Positions 1 through 11,430 of a stretch of 64,000 nucleotides of DNA are shown here, in pieces. The stretch lies in NCBI GenBank assembly GCA_051453625.1, contig JBOZIK010000001.1, forward strand, positions 162,854,868 to 162,918,867, written 5' to 3'. The DNA is from Welwitschia mirabilis (Eukaryota; Gnetophyta; Gnetopsida; Welwitschiales). Numbering within the stretch: the first letter of the stretch is position 1; every line of letters starts with the position of its first letter. The translations under genes were made by a program, and so were the position numbers. Below the pieces are notes generated by a model. The model was given only the letters and a program-made list of their open reading frames with translations. It was not told the DNA's origin and did no database searches.

Positions 1-3000
1 TTTAAAAGGAAAAAAATGATTTTAAGGAAAGTAAATTAGATCACATCTAAAATGAATAATAAAATAACTACTTTAGATCTTAAAAAATAATTAGCAAGTT
101 GCAAGGAGGAGATTCAATTAGAATATTCTACAATGCTATTCAATTAAATAAATTAAAAAGAATTCAAGATACTTACTTGAGTAATAACAACCTTTCAAAT
201 TTCTTAAAGCCTTTCCAGGAAATAGTTCCAAGATGTTGTAGTGTAGGTTTGTGATTAAAAATCCAAATTGCCTCACTATATCTTTAATTACAACATCTAA
301 AAATCTGATTTATCATTACATACAAAAAACCCACTTGTATAATGAGGTCATCCCAAATTTCATCAGCTAAAATAAAACATCCAAGAATAATTTATAAAAT
401 TGATTTGCATAAGAGAGAAGAGGAATGTATTAGGTTTTTTCTAAAATAAAATCTAAAATAAAAGTAATGCAAATGGAATAAATGTAATGGATGAAGATTA
501 AATGTAATGAATTAAAGTACAAGATGAAATAAACGTAATTTTAATATAATTAACTAAGTAATTAATTAATATATTATCATCTAGATTAGCTCATATAATT
601 CATATCAATTAGAAAATAATTTCAGTTAATTGTAATTAATATAAATTATAAAGAATATAAGAAAATTTAACATGAGAAAATCATAATTTAAGAAATTTTA
701 TTAATTAACAAAATTATTTACATCCACTTATGAGAAAAGCTCTTAATAAAGGAATCATAGCCCAACATTAAGGATAACTTTCTTATAAGTTAAAATGGAT
801 TTCTTGCTTTTTAATCTTTAATTCATCACATGATTTTCAATTGATTAAAGATGACCTAATGTGGCCTAAGGGGTCTATTTATAGTTTAGAATCAGTGGTT
901 AATTAGTTCAAAGGGTATGATATAAAAGGGTATGATTGAAACCAACTTTTATTATAAGGATAATTATTCTTTTAATAAATAAATAATTCTCATCCATTAA
1001 TGTCATCTTGATGACATAATGGACAATAGTCCTAGCTACCTCTTAGCAAATGTAACCTAGAACTCTAATGATGTATTGCTAACAATCATTCTCTAGTGTC
1101 ATCCAAATGACATGGAGAATAACACCTCTTATTTTTTACATTATTTTAGTAACAATTTTCTGCTTGTGTTGTCAAGATGACATGGGGATGATATTTTTCT
1201 TTAATAATTTTTTTCTTTGCTTTTACTAACTATTATTCACCTGATATTATCTAAATGATAGGATGAATAAGACATTGCTTTCCTTTTTACTAAACCTTTG
1301 ATTATCATCCATGGTTTCCTTTGGCTTTAGGAATTTTATAATACTTAAATTTTTCTTATGTACTTTATTCTTATAATAGATTCATCTTGATTATTACATA
1401 TAATAATCATAGACTCCTCACTAATCTTTTAATTAATCCTAAAAACATACTTCATAACACTATTAAATATAGTTAGTTTGACTTTGTAATAGTAAGTACA
1501 CTAGGGTAAATTTTACCAAGAGGGGTCTTTAATAGTATGATATGATAACTATAGGAACTCCACTAGAGGATTAATTAACCATAAGCTAGCTTTAACCTAT
1601 AGATCCTTGCTCTCTTGGAAATGGTTGTGATTCTCTTATTATGATGAATGGTTTTTCCTAATACCATATTGACTTGATTTTACATAACTTTAAAGTAATA
1701 ACTTTGTGAAATATTTAAAAGATATTCATCATTAGATGATGCACTAGTAAGATGTTATTGTTGTTATAGATAATGATTGGATTGATTTATAGTCTTGATA
1801 TTGCATTGATGGTTTTTACAATGATCAGTATATGTTGTCATACTTATTATTATATCATTAATGCTCTATGTTATTTAGCATTAAATTATGCATCTCTAAC
1901 ATTAAGCAGTTTTATGATGTATACCAATGGATTTATCTATTGTAGCATTTAGGATTAAGAAATTAATCTTCTTCATGTTCCTTTTTGTCTATTTATACTT
2001 AGTATTTTTATAATGTTTTAATTAGTTATATCATAATGATTTTTAAATTTACTCTTATTCATTTCATGATTGACACCATTTCTTAGTTCACTTATCATTG
2101 TTAGTATTGCAATATTCATGCCATTGATCTTAGCTTAATCATAATTGCTATTTTCAATGTGCTATTATTTCTACATCTACTTTATTTAATTTCTTAAGTT
2201 TAATTTTAATTATAATCCGTTTATGTCTTAAAATTTTGAGCCATTGTATAGGCATGTTTCTAGTAAAACATCTGTTTTAACTATAATTCATTGAGCACTT
2301 ATCCTTTTTTGATTTGTTGACTTAATTTGATGCTATTCAAATATGACTTAACTAATATTTATCTGATATCTAAAAAAATGACATGTTAATCATCAAGATG
2401 TTTGTCATGCACTCTGTGTTATTCTAAATTTTCCTTCATGTGATTTATTGCTCTATTATCGCCTACTTAAGACTATTTGTTATGACTTATTAAGTTTACT
2501 AGCCTTATTTATTCATATGTTAATTTTTAAGAGCTAGTTCTCCTCACTCATCTAAATAAATCTAGTATACAATGGCCTTATAATTTAATTATTTTGATCT
2601 TCATATTTTTTCTAGGCTAGTTTGAGCCTCTAAAGCCTCCCTAGTTATGTTTTATATCTTTCCATTAAACTTTCTATGTTATTGGACATGTCTTTCTCTT
2701 TAATTCATAATTTTTCAATTTTCCATGTGAGTTATTTACATGATCTAGTAAGATCATGGATTTAAATAAATTAAAATAAATAAATTTAATTATTTTTCAT
2801 AAGATATCACTTAAGGGATTTCATTTGAATGATGTTGTGGATGACTGTAATAGAACCATGTCATTTTCTTTTTATTCCTTTTTTTACATTTTTCTTTTAC
2901 TTCTCTCATCATATAGCTATGGGCCCATTTTCGTTGGATCTTAGCTTTCTTCAACTATCTTCCTAGATGAATTTTACATGATTTCCATTGCCTTGTATTA

Positions 3001-4229
3001 AAATTTTAGCTAGTTTTGTATAAAAGTAGTATGTATTTCATTTTCATATTATTTTACCTTATTTCTCATGTTATAGGATCCTTTGTAATGCTATTTTCAT
3101 AGCACAATATCAATTTTTCATTTTCATGATGTCAAAATAAATAATTTATGATTTCACTATGTAATTTGTAAATTATGAGTATTTTTAGCATATATTTCAT
3201 AGAAATTAGGATTGTTAGCTAAAATTGATATTTCTTCCTTATTTCATAGCAAGAGTAAAAAAACTTATAGTTAAAATAACTAGATTTTTATACTATACCT
3301 TTATACCATCATAATTTCTAAGTAAGTATACTAGTTTTTCACTTGTGTTTTCACTATTTTCACAGCAATGCTTTAATTCTCCTTTTCTTATCAATTTTCT
3401 GTTGAAATTTGGGGTGAATTGATTTATCTAGTAAGTAAAGAAGTGTTATATTGAATTTTTGATAAAAAATTTATCTTTTATAGCAAATTTTTAGATGTTA
3501 ATGGCATGTGGGTTGATGTAGTTAAATATGGTAATTTCATAGCAAATTATTTTTTCAATACATTTCACAAATGATTTTTGGTAAATCACTAATACATTCA
3601 CATGCTAGACAAGATAAAATAGCATACACCTTTTCTTAGGAAGTGTTTCCTCCACCTTAAAAGTCTATAATAGAAGGAAAAAACAAAGTAGTTTTTATAG
3701 AGTTTGAACTTGGAGAGTTTCTCATGTCACAATTAGATCAAAGAGGAACTTTAAAAATTTTATATATAGGATAGAACCAGACCTTAATTATCTCATTACA
3801 TAGCTTTAATTAGTTATCTTTTAGATGCTCATAACTCATATTATACTAGATAGATTCATGAGTTCTATGAGACAATGCATACAAAGGTTTCACATGGAGC
3901 ACATGGAGAGCCTATAGATTTTATTAGAAATATAGTTAGTGGATACAATCTGCACATCCTACTAGGTTACATTAGAGTTATCATAGGTTTGAATGACATA
4001 GGACCTACTCATATTTAGACTTTTAGAGAAGAGGTATATAGATGAGCATATTGTGTTATTCTTAATATCTTTCAAGATGTAATAGGGAATCCCCATGGAG
4101 TGCTAGTTACTTATCTATCTTAATTTTCTATGGTATCTTATATGGAACTAATTTATAACATTAGCTTATCTTTTTATAATAGTCACTATATGATCCTTCC
4201 ACTTATATAATTTAACTACCATTCATTAG
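1..4229. other. AT-rich intergenic sequence, no gene recognised
   Basis: I read both strands and found no protein family, RNA gene or LTR pair in this stretch. Every reading frame is closed by frequent stops. Two low-level structures are visible: a set of palindromic GTCATC/GATGAC repeats near 1.0-1.27 kb, and a recurring TTTCATAGCAA-like word at irregular spacing between about 3.09 and 3.55 kb (for example near 3098, 3243, 3478 and 3536). Both are compatible with old LTR or repeat debris, but I cannot assign them to a family. Confidence 0.5.
1001..1265. repeat. Cluster of imperfect GTCATC..GATGAC palindromes
   Basis: Four copies of a short inverted-repeat word of the form TGTCATCnnnATGACAT start near 1001, 1097, 1167 and 1244. 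Each is followed by a similar GGA-AATA or GGATGAATA tail. The spacing is 96, 70 and 77 bases. The first copy is the best palindrome and the last has decayed to TATTATCTAAATGATA. Arrays of short palindromes are typical of LTR U3 regions in several plant retrotransposon lineages. This may therefore be the remnant of an LTR, but no matching second LTR is visible. Confidence 0.5.
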
Positions 4230-5694
4230 ATGGAGGAGTGTTTACATGTAAAAATTGACTTTACAAACGAGTATAATTGATTAATTTAGCATAAGGAAAA
4301 ATATTAAATTCATTGTTTTTTTTACAAAATGATGTTTTATATCCTTTTTATTATTTTTTATGAATATATGGACTTTTCCCTGATATTATTAGGACTATTA
4401 CTACCTTCTAAAGAGCATGACAAAACTTGAAGAAATTTTAGCACCAAATGTTAGTGCCACTAGATAAAACTACTGGTGTCACTAACTTTCTAAGGTATTC
4501 TAATGTAAAACTCATGTTCCTATTGTAATTTGGGGAGTTCATTATGATGAACATATGGGATAAGTCAGAAAAAATGTGAAATAAATCTTCAAACCTAATG
4601 ACACATGGAAAAAATATAAAATAACATGTCATAGTGATCTGTGATAGCAATAAGGATGATCATATGGAAGATATATAACATGGCATTCATTGAGAGAATC
4701 ATTAACAATCAGGGGACATGTCATCATCATGTTTACATAAGAAGATAAAGGAATCCTTCTTTGTAACTACTTGCCAAAAATTTTAAATTCCTCCTTAAAT
4801 AATAGCCCCATGTAAGCTCCTTTATGTAACTTCCCACCAATAACTCATCTAACATAAGCATGATAAGTTCTTGAAGCCTTCCCTCATCTATAAAAGGTTC
4901 TTAAGCCTCATTGTAAGCATATTTTAGTTGGCTTAATATAAGAGGATTTTGAGTGCTAGAATGTCATAGTATTCTAATCATTTTTCTTAGGGACAGAATG
5001 TCTAAGACTAGTTGAGGATTCTTTCTTATTCGCCTTTCTCCATTCGATGTAATATATCTCTTTTAATTTTAATAAAAAGAATTGGTTTTTCCCCCTTTCA
5101 TTATTTATAAACATGCATATGGTATTAGTAATGTTTAGATGAAGCTAGTTCTTAAGTAGGTTTTTTTAATTGTTAATGATCAGAAATTAGTATTAGCAAT
5201 CTTTAAGCGAGTTTACTTAATTACCAAGTTCTTTCATGATGAATGAGTTACTTGAGGTTAATTTTATGAATTTATAATTATTGTCATTTGATAAATCTTA
5301 TGCACTCAGGTTCATCCTTTTCATGCTTATAAAGGGTTAAGTATTAAGAGGACTAAATAACTAATTAAAACTCATTTGTTGGATGAGATTATGCCTTCAC
5401 GAAAAGCCTTAAGGACTTGATAATTCAGTTTATGTTTCAAAAATAGAGGAGTTATTGGATGAAGGCAGAGGGAAGAATGAATCAATTATATCTTTAAAGA
5501 AATTCTATTTCATTACATTACCAAGTAAAGATTAATTTTAATCTTAACTTTCTAGTTTTTAGTTTGTTTTAATTTCTATTGCAAGTTAGAATTTTTATAT
5601 TTCTTTTGATAAAGTTACTTCATATATCATTATGAAAGAATAATACTAGGTTCCACCTATAGTTAAATCTAGTTTACTACTATAAATGAATAGG
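4230..5694 (+). repeat. LTR-like direct repeat, copy 1
   Basis: This stretch aligns end to end with 10028-11430 in the same orientation, with substitutions and small indels. Shared landmarks are the GCCACTA..ACTACTGG block at 4446-4480, a TATAAAAGG box at 4889-4897, and the run ending in AGTTAAATCTAGTTTACTACTAT. It is followed directly by a decayed tRNA-Asp-type primer binding site, which fits a 5' LTR. Upstream of 4230 the similarity stops. The flanking GATGGAGGAG is purine-rich, so the left edge could be either a real LTR start (TGTTTACATG) or a truncation. Confidence 0.65.
4889..4897 (+). promoter_or_regulatory. TATA box of LTR-like copy 1
   Basis: TATAAAAGG lies within the direct repeat. 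The same position in the second copy (10684-10693) reads TATAAAAGGG, so the box is retained in both copies. It is the likely transcription signal of this retrotransposon LTR. Confidence 0.5.
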
Positions 5695-5696
5695 TT

Positions 5697-5715
5697 TAGT
5701 GCTATTCCTAGAGAT
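5697..5715 (+). promoter_or_regulatory. Decayed primer binding site (tRNA-Asp type)
   Basis: The 19 bases match 11 of 19 positions of the TGGCGCCGTTGCCGGGGAT site used by Athila/Tat-type gypsy elements. Seven of the eight mismatches are G-to-A or C-to-T. The position just after LTR-like copy 1 is where a primer binding site belongs. Taken together this supports a Ty3/gypsy affiliation for the 4230-11430 element. Confidence 0.55.
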
Positions 5716-6639
5716 ATTAATGTAATATCTTTTCAAGAATACATGATTTTCTTCTTTTAAATTTTCTAATATTTTCAGTGATGGGTATTCATTTATTTTT
5801 AGTGATACCTAAACTAGGTATTTTCTCTTTTCTCCATGTGTTCCCTTTTTAGTGGTGGATATTGGTGCTTTTCCAAAGAAATCCAAACTAATATATTTTT
5901 TAGGTTTTATTTAGTTTTTATTTCTAATATGAACCTTTTCTTTCTATCTAATAAGTTCATGTTATAAGTCTAATGACTTTCCTATAGGTTATAATCAAAA
6001 TTGAACTTAAAATAGGAGAAAAACTAAATGAAAGTCTAATGTTTTTATGTTTCTATTATTTTCTATAAATTTCTATAATTTTTTAGTTCTACTTTATTGT
6101 TATTTCTATTAAAAATAAAAACGTTTAGAATTTATTTTCATAGGGTTTTTTAATAATAATTAGTTCTTTTTACTTAGTAATTTTTATTTTTATACATTTA
6201 CTTTCTATATTCCATAACATGAATCAATTTATGTAGTTAAGAACTCATTGCACCTCTTTTTTGTGCAATTTCTCCAATACATACTAGTGCCACCATTAGT
6301 TCCATTAGATTTTTTACATAGTTTTGACTTAGATTTTATCTATGATCTCTTCTAAACATACTAAAACCTTTATAATATTGGGCTTCCTCTAAAATGATAA
6401 AAATTTAAGAAAATGTGAACCTTTAGCTAAAATCATAAGATGTTTTCTAAAACTTAATAATGAGATGGACACCTAACCCATTTGAATCATCTTTTAAACA
6501 ACAAGCTATCTATCCCTATAGTTTTTAGAAAAATGATCATTTCAAATTAACTATAGAAAACTTCATTCGATCTAAACAGACTCTAGGGGACTACCTTTAA
6601 TGAAATTTGTATTATCCTTAACTCATAAATCCTTTTCAT

Positions 6640-7260
6640 AATAGATAGATCAAAAGAGAGTATCTTCAACCCATCCATACATAGATCAATATTCTTATAA
6701 TGTCGAATTTCAAAATTCATATATCAAATAATAAGAGTTTGATCTTATGCCTTTTATCGTTCCTCACAATCCTTGTCCTTCATCCTCATTTTCATATTCA
6801 TCATCCTTTGATCCTTATCCTTTATACTCCTTTCAATATCCTTTATTATTTAACCAATATCTATCATCTTTCTATATCCAACAAACCAACTCATCTTTCT
6901 TTGAAGATACCTTTTAAAAATTTTTAGAAGATGCTTTCAACATGCTTCAATACCATTCAGAATATTTGAAATAAACTTCTAATAAAGATAAGGAAAATAT
7001 TGATAAAATCCTTCCACAAATATTCCAAATTAATAATAAAATTCTTAGTGCTTTTAAAAAATAATAAGATGAATAAAAACTTATTACATTCTATCAATAT
7101 AAGAGTCTTAAAAACTTTAAAGAAATAAATGGAACTAGAATCGATAAAATCCAAACGATATTCCTTAGAAATAAGGAAAGAAACCCTTGAAGAAAATCAT
7201 GAACAAACCTACAAGAAAAGCCAAGAAGACCTTCAGTTTAGAAATAACTTAAATAGTAAA
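6640..7260 (+). pseudogene. Decayed retrotransposon ORF, gag-like C-terminal region
   Basis: In the frame of GAA at 6903 the translation stays open apart from stops that are mostly TAA or TAG at positions compatible with ancestral Gln codons. The N-terminal part is rich in Ser, Phe, Tyr, Pro and Gln. It is followed by a helical stretch (SFFEDTF, FLEDAFNMLQ) and a Lys/Glu/Gln-rich predicted coiled coil up to about 7250. A Tyr/Gln-rich linker followed by a coiled coil is common in the C-terminal part of Athila/Tat gag proteins, but no diagnostic CCHC or capsid motif is visible. The position between primer site and polypurine tract fits a retrotransposon internal gene. A non-gag accessory ORF is possible. 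Confidence 0.45.
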
Positions 7261-7361
7261 TAATTAATCATAAATAAGATATACTTTAGAGTAGGATTAG
7301 ATATACCAAATGATAATAAATTAGTAGTAAGTGTGCAATTTTTTAAGAAAGATTAAAAACT

Positions 7362-8290
7362 ATGAACTACATAACAGATGAGTTACTTAGCAACATTCAT
7401 AAGGAAAACATAGTACCACAACCATTTTCACTTGCACAACCATATGAGAAATGATTCCTTAACAATCTTAATGAAGAAAAGAACATTAGCCAAGAGCTTA
7501 TACATGATCCATCCTACACAAAACTATTATCTTTTTTTCAATAAACTCTTAAGCCAACCATCTCATTATATTCTAAGCAAGACTTAAACTTAAATAAAGA
7601 AGACAAACATACTATAGCTTCAAAAGCATTTTTTAATAAACCTCTTGATGAACATTTGTCTTCTCACATGGTCTCCAATACATCTTTATCTTTAGTACAA
7701 GATAATGTCTTACATGAGTTGTGGAGTAAAAATAAATAGACTAAGAAATGGATGATTTCTAATTTCAAACACATTAATTTTGCTGCTAGCATTTACATTT
7801 TTCAAAATTTTATAAATTCATGTATAAATATTTACAATGATTTTATCACATCTTTGAATGATTTGCAAAATTTCGATTTATCATTCAATCATGACATTCA
7901 TCATTTTAAGCATTTATGCATGTAGTTCCTTAGAAAAACACTTATAAAATTTTTAGTTTCTTTGTATGCTTTTAAACTAGACTTTTAGTTTAGAATAGAA
8001 TTTTCTTATAGGATAGATTTAAGATTGAAAAGAATTAAAAATGATAAAACATTTTTTCTTAATGTCCTTTCTTATTGTAAACCACCTAGGAACTCCCACC
8101 TATATAATCACTACTTTAAACAATTTCACTTAGAAAATTCTAGATTTAATCTACAACATAGAATAAATTACCAATACCTAAAATCTAATTACCCATTTCT
8201 TTAACTTTGGATCCACCTCCTTAATTTGATTAACCAATCTCTCCTTCCATCCATTTATGAGTTCTTAATATTAGATGATCATAATTAATG
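7362..8290 (+). pseudogene. Decayed ORF of about 310 codons, unknown family
   Basis: From ATG at 7362 one frame runs to TAA near 8290 with only about six internal stops, near 7452, 7545, 7738, 7922, 7987 and 8203. Random sequence this AT-rich should give roughly four times as many. The stops look like decayed Gln, Trp or Arg codons. The protein is rich in Asn, Phe, Leu and Lys. It includes the segment NVLHELWSKNK and a long aliphatic helix-forming middle, and I see no zinc knuckle, protease, RT or integrase motif. It is in the same frame as the preceding decayed ORF, but a stop-dense stretch at 7260-7360 separates them, probably from a frameshift. I do not recognise the family. Candidates are an accessory or envelope-like ORF of a non-autonomous gypsy element. 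Confidence 0.45.
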
Positions 8291-8454
8291 ACGCTAAATA
8301 AAATAAACCATTAATAAATAATCACTTTATTATTATAAATTAGGTAGACTTTAAGTTTATTTTTAGTTTTTCAAGCTAATGTTTTGCTTATTTTTGAGTT
8401 AACTTATTAAGATTAGTTTCACTTAAGGTCTCCTACTTAGAAATGTGGTTGAAC

Positions 8455-8466
8455 TAAGGTGGGGAT
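8455..8466 (+). promoter_or_regulatory. Possible polypurine tract
   Basis: AAGGTGGGGATC follows the decayed ORFs. Many Athila/Tat elements have an AAGGTGGGGG tract just before the 3' LTR. If this is the true tract, the 3' LTR would run from about 8466 to 11430, including the gap, and the 5' LTR at 4230 would be truncated at its left side. Confidence 0.35.
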
Positions 8467-8666
8467 CTAATTTCATACTAAGTTTTATGTTTTCAAAGCA
8501 TTTACACGAATAAGATTTTTCTTGAGTAGGCTAACGAGCTAATGACCTCTTCATGTACATCAAATTTAATTGAATATGAGAAGAAATAATTAAATGAAAA
8601 TGAAACAAAGATATCCTTTGTAAAAAAAGCACATTACTTATTGTTTAGTTAAAAATTAGATTTAGT

Positions 8667-8810
8667 CAACTCCATCAGGGCTATGAATTCTTGGTGATAA
8701 TGTAGCTCTAATTATTTATTTTATAACATGTTCAACTGCATTGAGGCTATAAATGCTTACTGATAATTTAGCATTGACTCCTTTATATATCAACATGCTT
8801 AACTATGTTG
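8667..8810 (+). repeat. Tandem array of about 66-bp units running into the gap
   Basis: Unit 1 (8667-8732) and unit 2 (8733-8799) both begin CAACT-CAT-AGGCTAT-AAT and share GGTGATAAT/CTGATAATT-TAGC and a terminal ACATG-TT. A third unit starts at 8800 (AACTATGTTG) and is cut off by the 645-N gap. The array probably continues inside the gap. Confidence 0.6.
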
Positions 8811-9455
8811 NNNNNNNNNNNNNNNNNNNNNNNNNNNNNNNNNNNNNNNNNNNNNNNNNNNNNNNNNNNNNNNNNNNNNNNNNNNNNNNNNNNNNNNNNN
8901 NNNNNNNNNNNNNNNNNNNNNNNNNNNNNNNNNNNNNNNNNNNNNNNNNNNNNNNNNNNNNNNNNNNNNNNNNNNNNNNNNNNNNNNNNNNNNNNNNNNN
9001 NNNNNNNNNNNNNNNNNNNNNNNNNNNNNNNNNNNNNNNNNNNNNNNNNNNNNNNNNNNNNNNNNNNNNNNNNNNNNNNNNNNNNNNNNNNNNNNNNNNN
9101 NNNNNNNNNNNNNNNNNNNNNNNNNNNNNNNNNNNNNNNNNNNNNNNNNNNNNNNNNNNNNNNNNNNNNNNNNNNNNNNNNNNNNNNNNNNNNNNNNNNN
9201 NNNNNNNNNNNNNNNNNNNNNNNNNNNNNNNNNNNNNNNNNNNNNNNNNNNNNNNNNNNNNNNNNNNNNNNNNNNNNNNNNNNNNNNNNNNNNNNNNNNN
9301 NNNNNNNNNNNNNNNNNNNNNNNNNNNNNNNNNNNNNNNNNNNNNNNNNNNNNNNNNNNNNNNNNNNNNNNNNNNNNNNNNNNNNNNNNNNNNNNNNNNN
9401 NNNNNNNNNNNNNNNNNNNNNNNNNNNNNNNNNNNNNNNNNNNNNNNNNNNNNNN
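8811..9455. other. Assembly gap (645 N)
   Basis: This is a run of 645 undetermined bases. The apparent open frames across it are artefacts of the Ns. Its left edge lies in a 66-bp tandem array, which may be why the region was not resolved. Confidence 0.95.
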
Positions 9456-10027
9456 AATTGGAATGAAAAATGTGGAATTGACAAATTCATTTGAGTTTAC
9501 TTTCCTTAATTTTGTACTTAGATATTTTCTCAACTAATTTTTGATTACATACATGTTTGCTTAAAGGATATGTTGTTTGTTTTACATTGTAATAAATTTT
9601 AAATTTAGAATAAAACTGATAAAATTTCTAATTAATGTGGCCATTAGTTTAGATATTCTATTTTTTTAATTTGTGGATGTTCCATTTTTCATTAAATTTC
9701 ATGTTTTATTTTTTTCTCAGATTGCATTGTAGTTTTCCCTAAAATACTTATGTTAATATCATTTACCAACCTTGTGGTTTATTCTCAAAGGCTTTGTATC
9801 AAATTTCCTATCTCTTTAACTTTTAGGAAAAATTTTAGTTTTGGTTAGGGGGTATGACATCTATTATTATAGAAATTTTGTGAATTTTATGCTTAATTTT
9901 TAAAAATTAATAAAACATTTTTAAGAGGATATCATTTCTATACTTTAGTATTTTCATTTAGTCATTTTTTTTCATGTTACTCATTTCTTTATCAATGTTT
10001 TACTAAGAGTCTAGTAAAAGTCTAGTT

Positions 10028-11430
10028 ATGGAATATGTTTATATGAAAAACTTAAAATTTTAAACAAATATAATTAATTAATTTAGCATAGAGAGAAATA
10101 TTAAATTCATTTTTTATCATAAAATGATGTTTTCTACCCTTTTTATTATTTTTCATAAAATTATGAACTTTCCCCTAATATTATTAGGTCTATTACTACC
10201 TTCTGAAGAACATGAACAAACTTGTAAAAATTTTAACACTAAACACTAATGCCACTGGTTAGGACTACTAGAACCACTAGCTTTCTAAGGTAGATCAATG
10301 CAAAACTCATGTTTCTATAGTAGTTTAGGGAGTTCATCATAATTAACTTATGAGATAAGTTAGAAAATAATGTAGAATAAATCTTCAAACTGAATGATAC
10401 ATGGTGTAAGTATAAGATAACATGGTATAATGACTTATGGTAGCAACAAGAATGATAACATGACAAATATATGACATAGCATCCATTGGCAGTGTCATCA
10501 GCAAGTAGGGGATATTTCATCGTCATGTTTACAAAAGAAACAAAGGAATTCTTCTTTATGACTACATGCCAAGAATTGTAACTTCCTTCTTAAATAACCA
10601 TGTAATGTAACCTCCCTCATGTAATCCCTTACCAATTGCTCACTTAACGCAATCCTGACAAGATCTCCATGTCTTCCTTAATTTATAAAAGGGCCTTGAG
10701 CCCCCATTGTAATCATATTTTGATTATATTAACATGGAATACTTGGAGTACTAGGATGTTATGGTCTTCTCATCATCTTTCTTAAGGGAAGAATGTCTAG
10801 TTAAGTATCTTTCTTTTTTACCTTGCTCCATTTGATGTAATGTATCTCTTTCATTCTTAATACAAGAACTATTTTTTCCTATTTTATTATTAATGATCAT
10901 GCATATGACATTAAGAATGTTTAAGTGAAGCTAGTTCTTAAGCAAATTCATTATTTCATTATTAATGATTAAAAATTAGTATTAGAAAATTTTAGATGAG
11001 CTTGCTTAATTATAAAGTTCTTTCAATACTAAGTGAGTTATTTAAGGTTATGTTTTTGAATTTGTAGTTGCAATTATTTGATGGATCTTTTTCACTTTGA
11101 TTCTTACTTTTCATGCTTATGAAGGACTTTAAAGTATATCTTGATAATTTAAGTTTATATTTCAAAATTATAAGAATCATTGAAGGAAGGTAAAGAAAAG
11201 AATAAATTGATTAGACATTTGAAGCACTTTCATTCCCTTATGTTACCAAGAAAAGATCAATTTTAATCTCAACTTTCTAGTTTTTAATTTATTTTTATTT
11301 CTATTACAAATTTGAATTTTTATGTTTCTTTTGATTAAGTTACCACATATATCTCTGTGAAATAATGATACTAGGTTCTACCTAGTTAAATCTAGTTCAT
11401 TACTATGCATAAACAAGGAGATAGATTTAG
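10028..11430 (+). repeat. LTR-like direct repeat, copy 2
   Basis: This is the second copy of the 4230-5694 repeat in the same orientation. It has a matching TATA box (10684-10693), the palindromic GCCACT..ACTACTAGAACCACTAG block near 10250-10285, and the closing CTAGTTAAATCTAGTTCATTACTAT. Divergence between the two copies is considerable, so the element is old. The pair plausibly represents the LTRs of one gypsy-type element, although tandem elements sharing an LTR cannot be excluded. Confidence 0.6.

Noticed and set aside
6957-7154. 65-codon minus-strand frame rich in Phe/Ile
   Set aside because: It is antisense to the Lys/Gln-rich coiled-coil part of the decayed plus-strand ORF at 6640-7260.
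8753-9533. Four long open frames on both strands at 8.75-9.53 kb
   Set aside because: They consist almost entirely of undetermined bases. The real sequence at the ends gives only about 10-25 residues.
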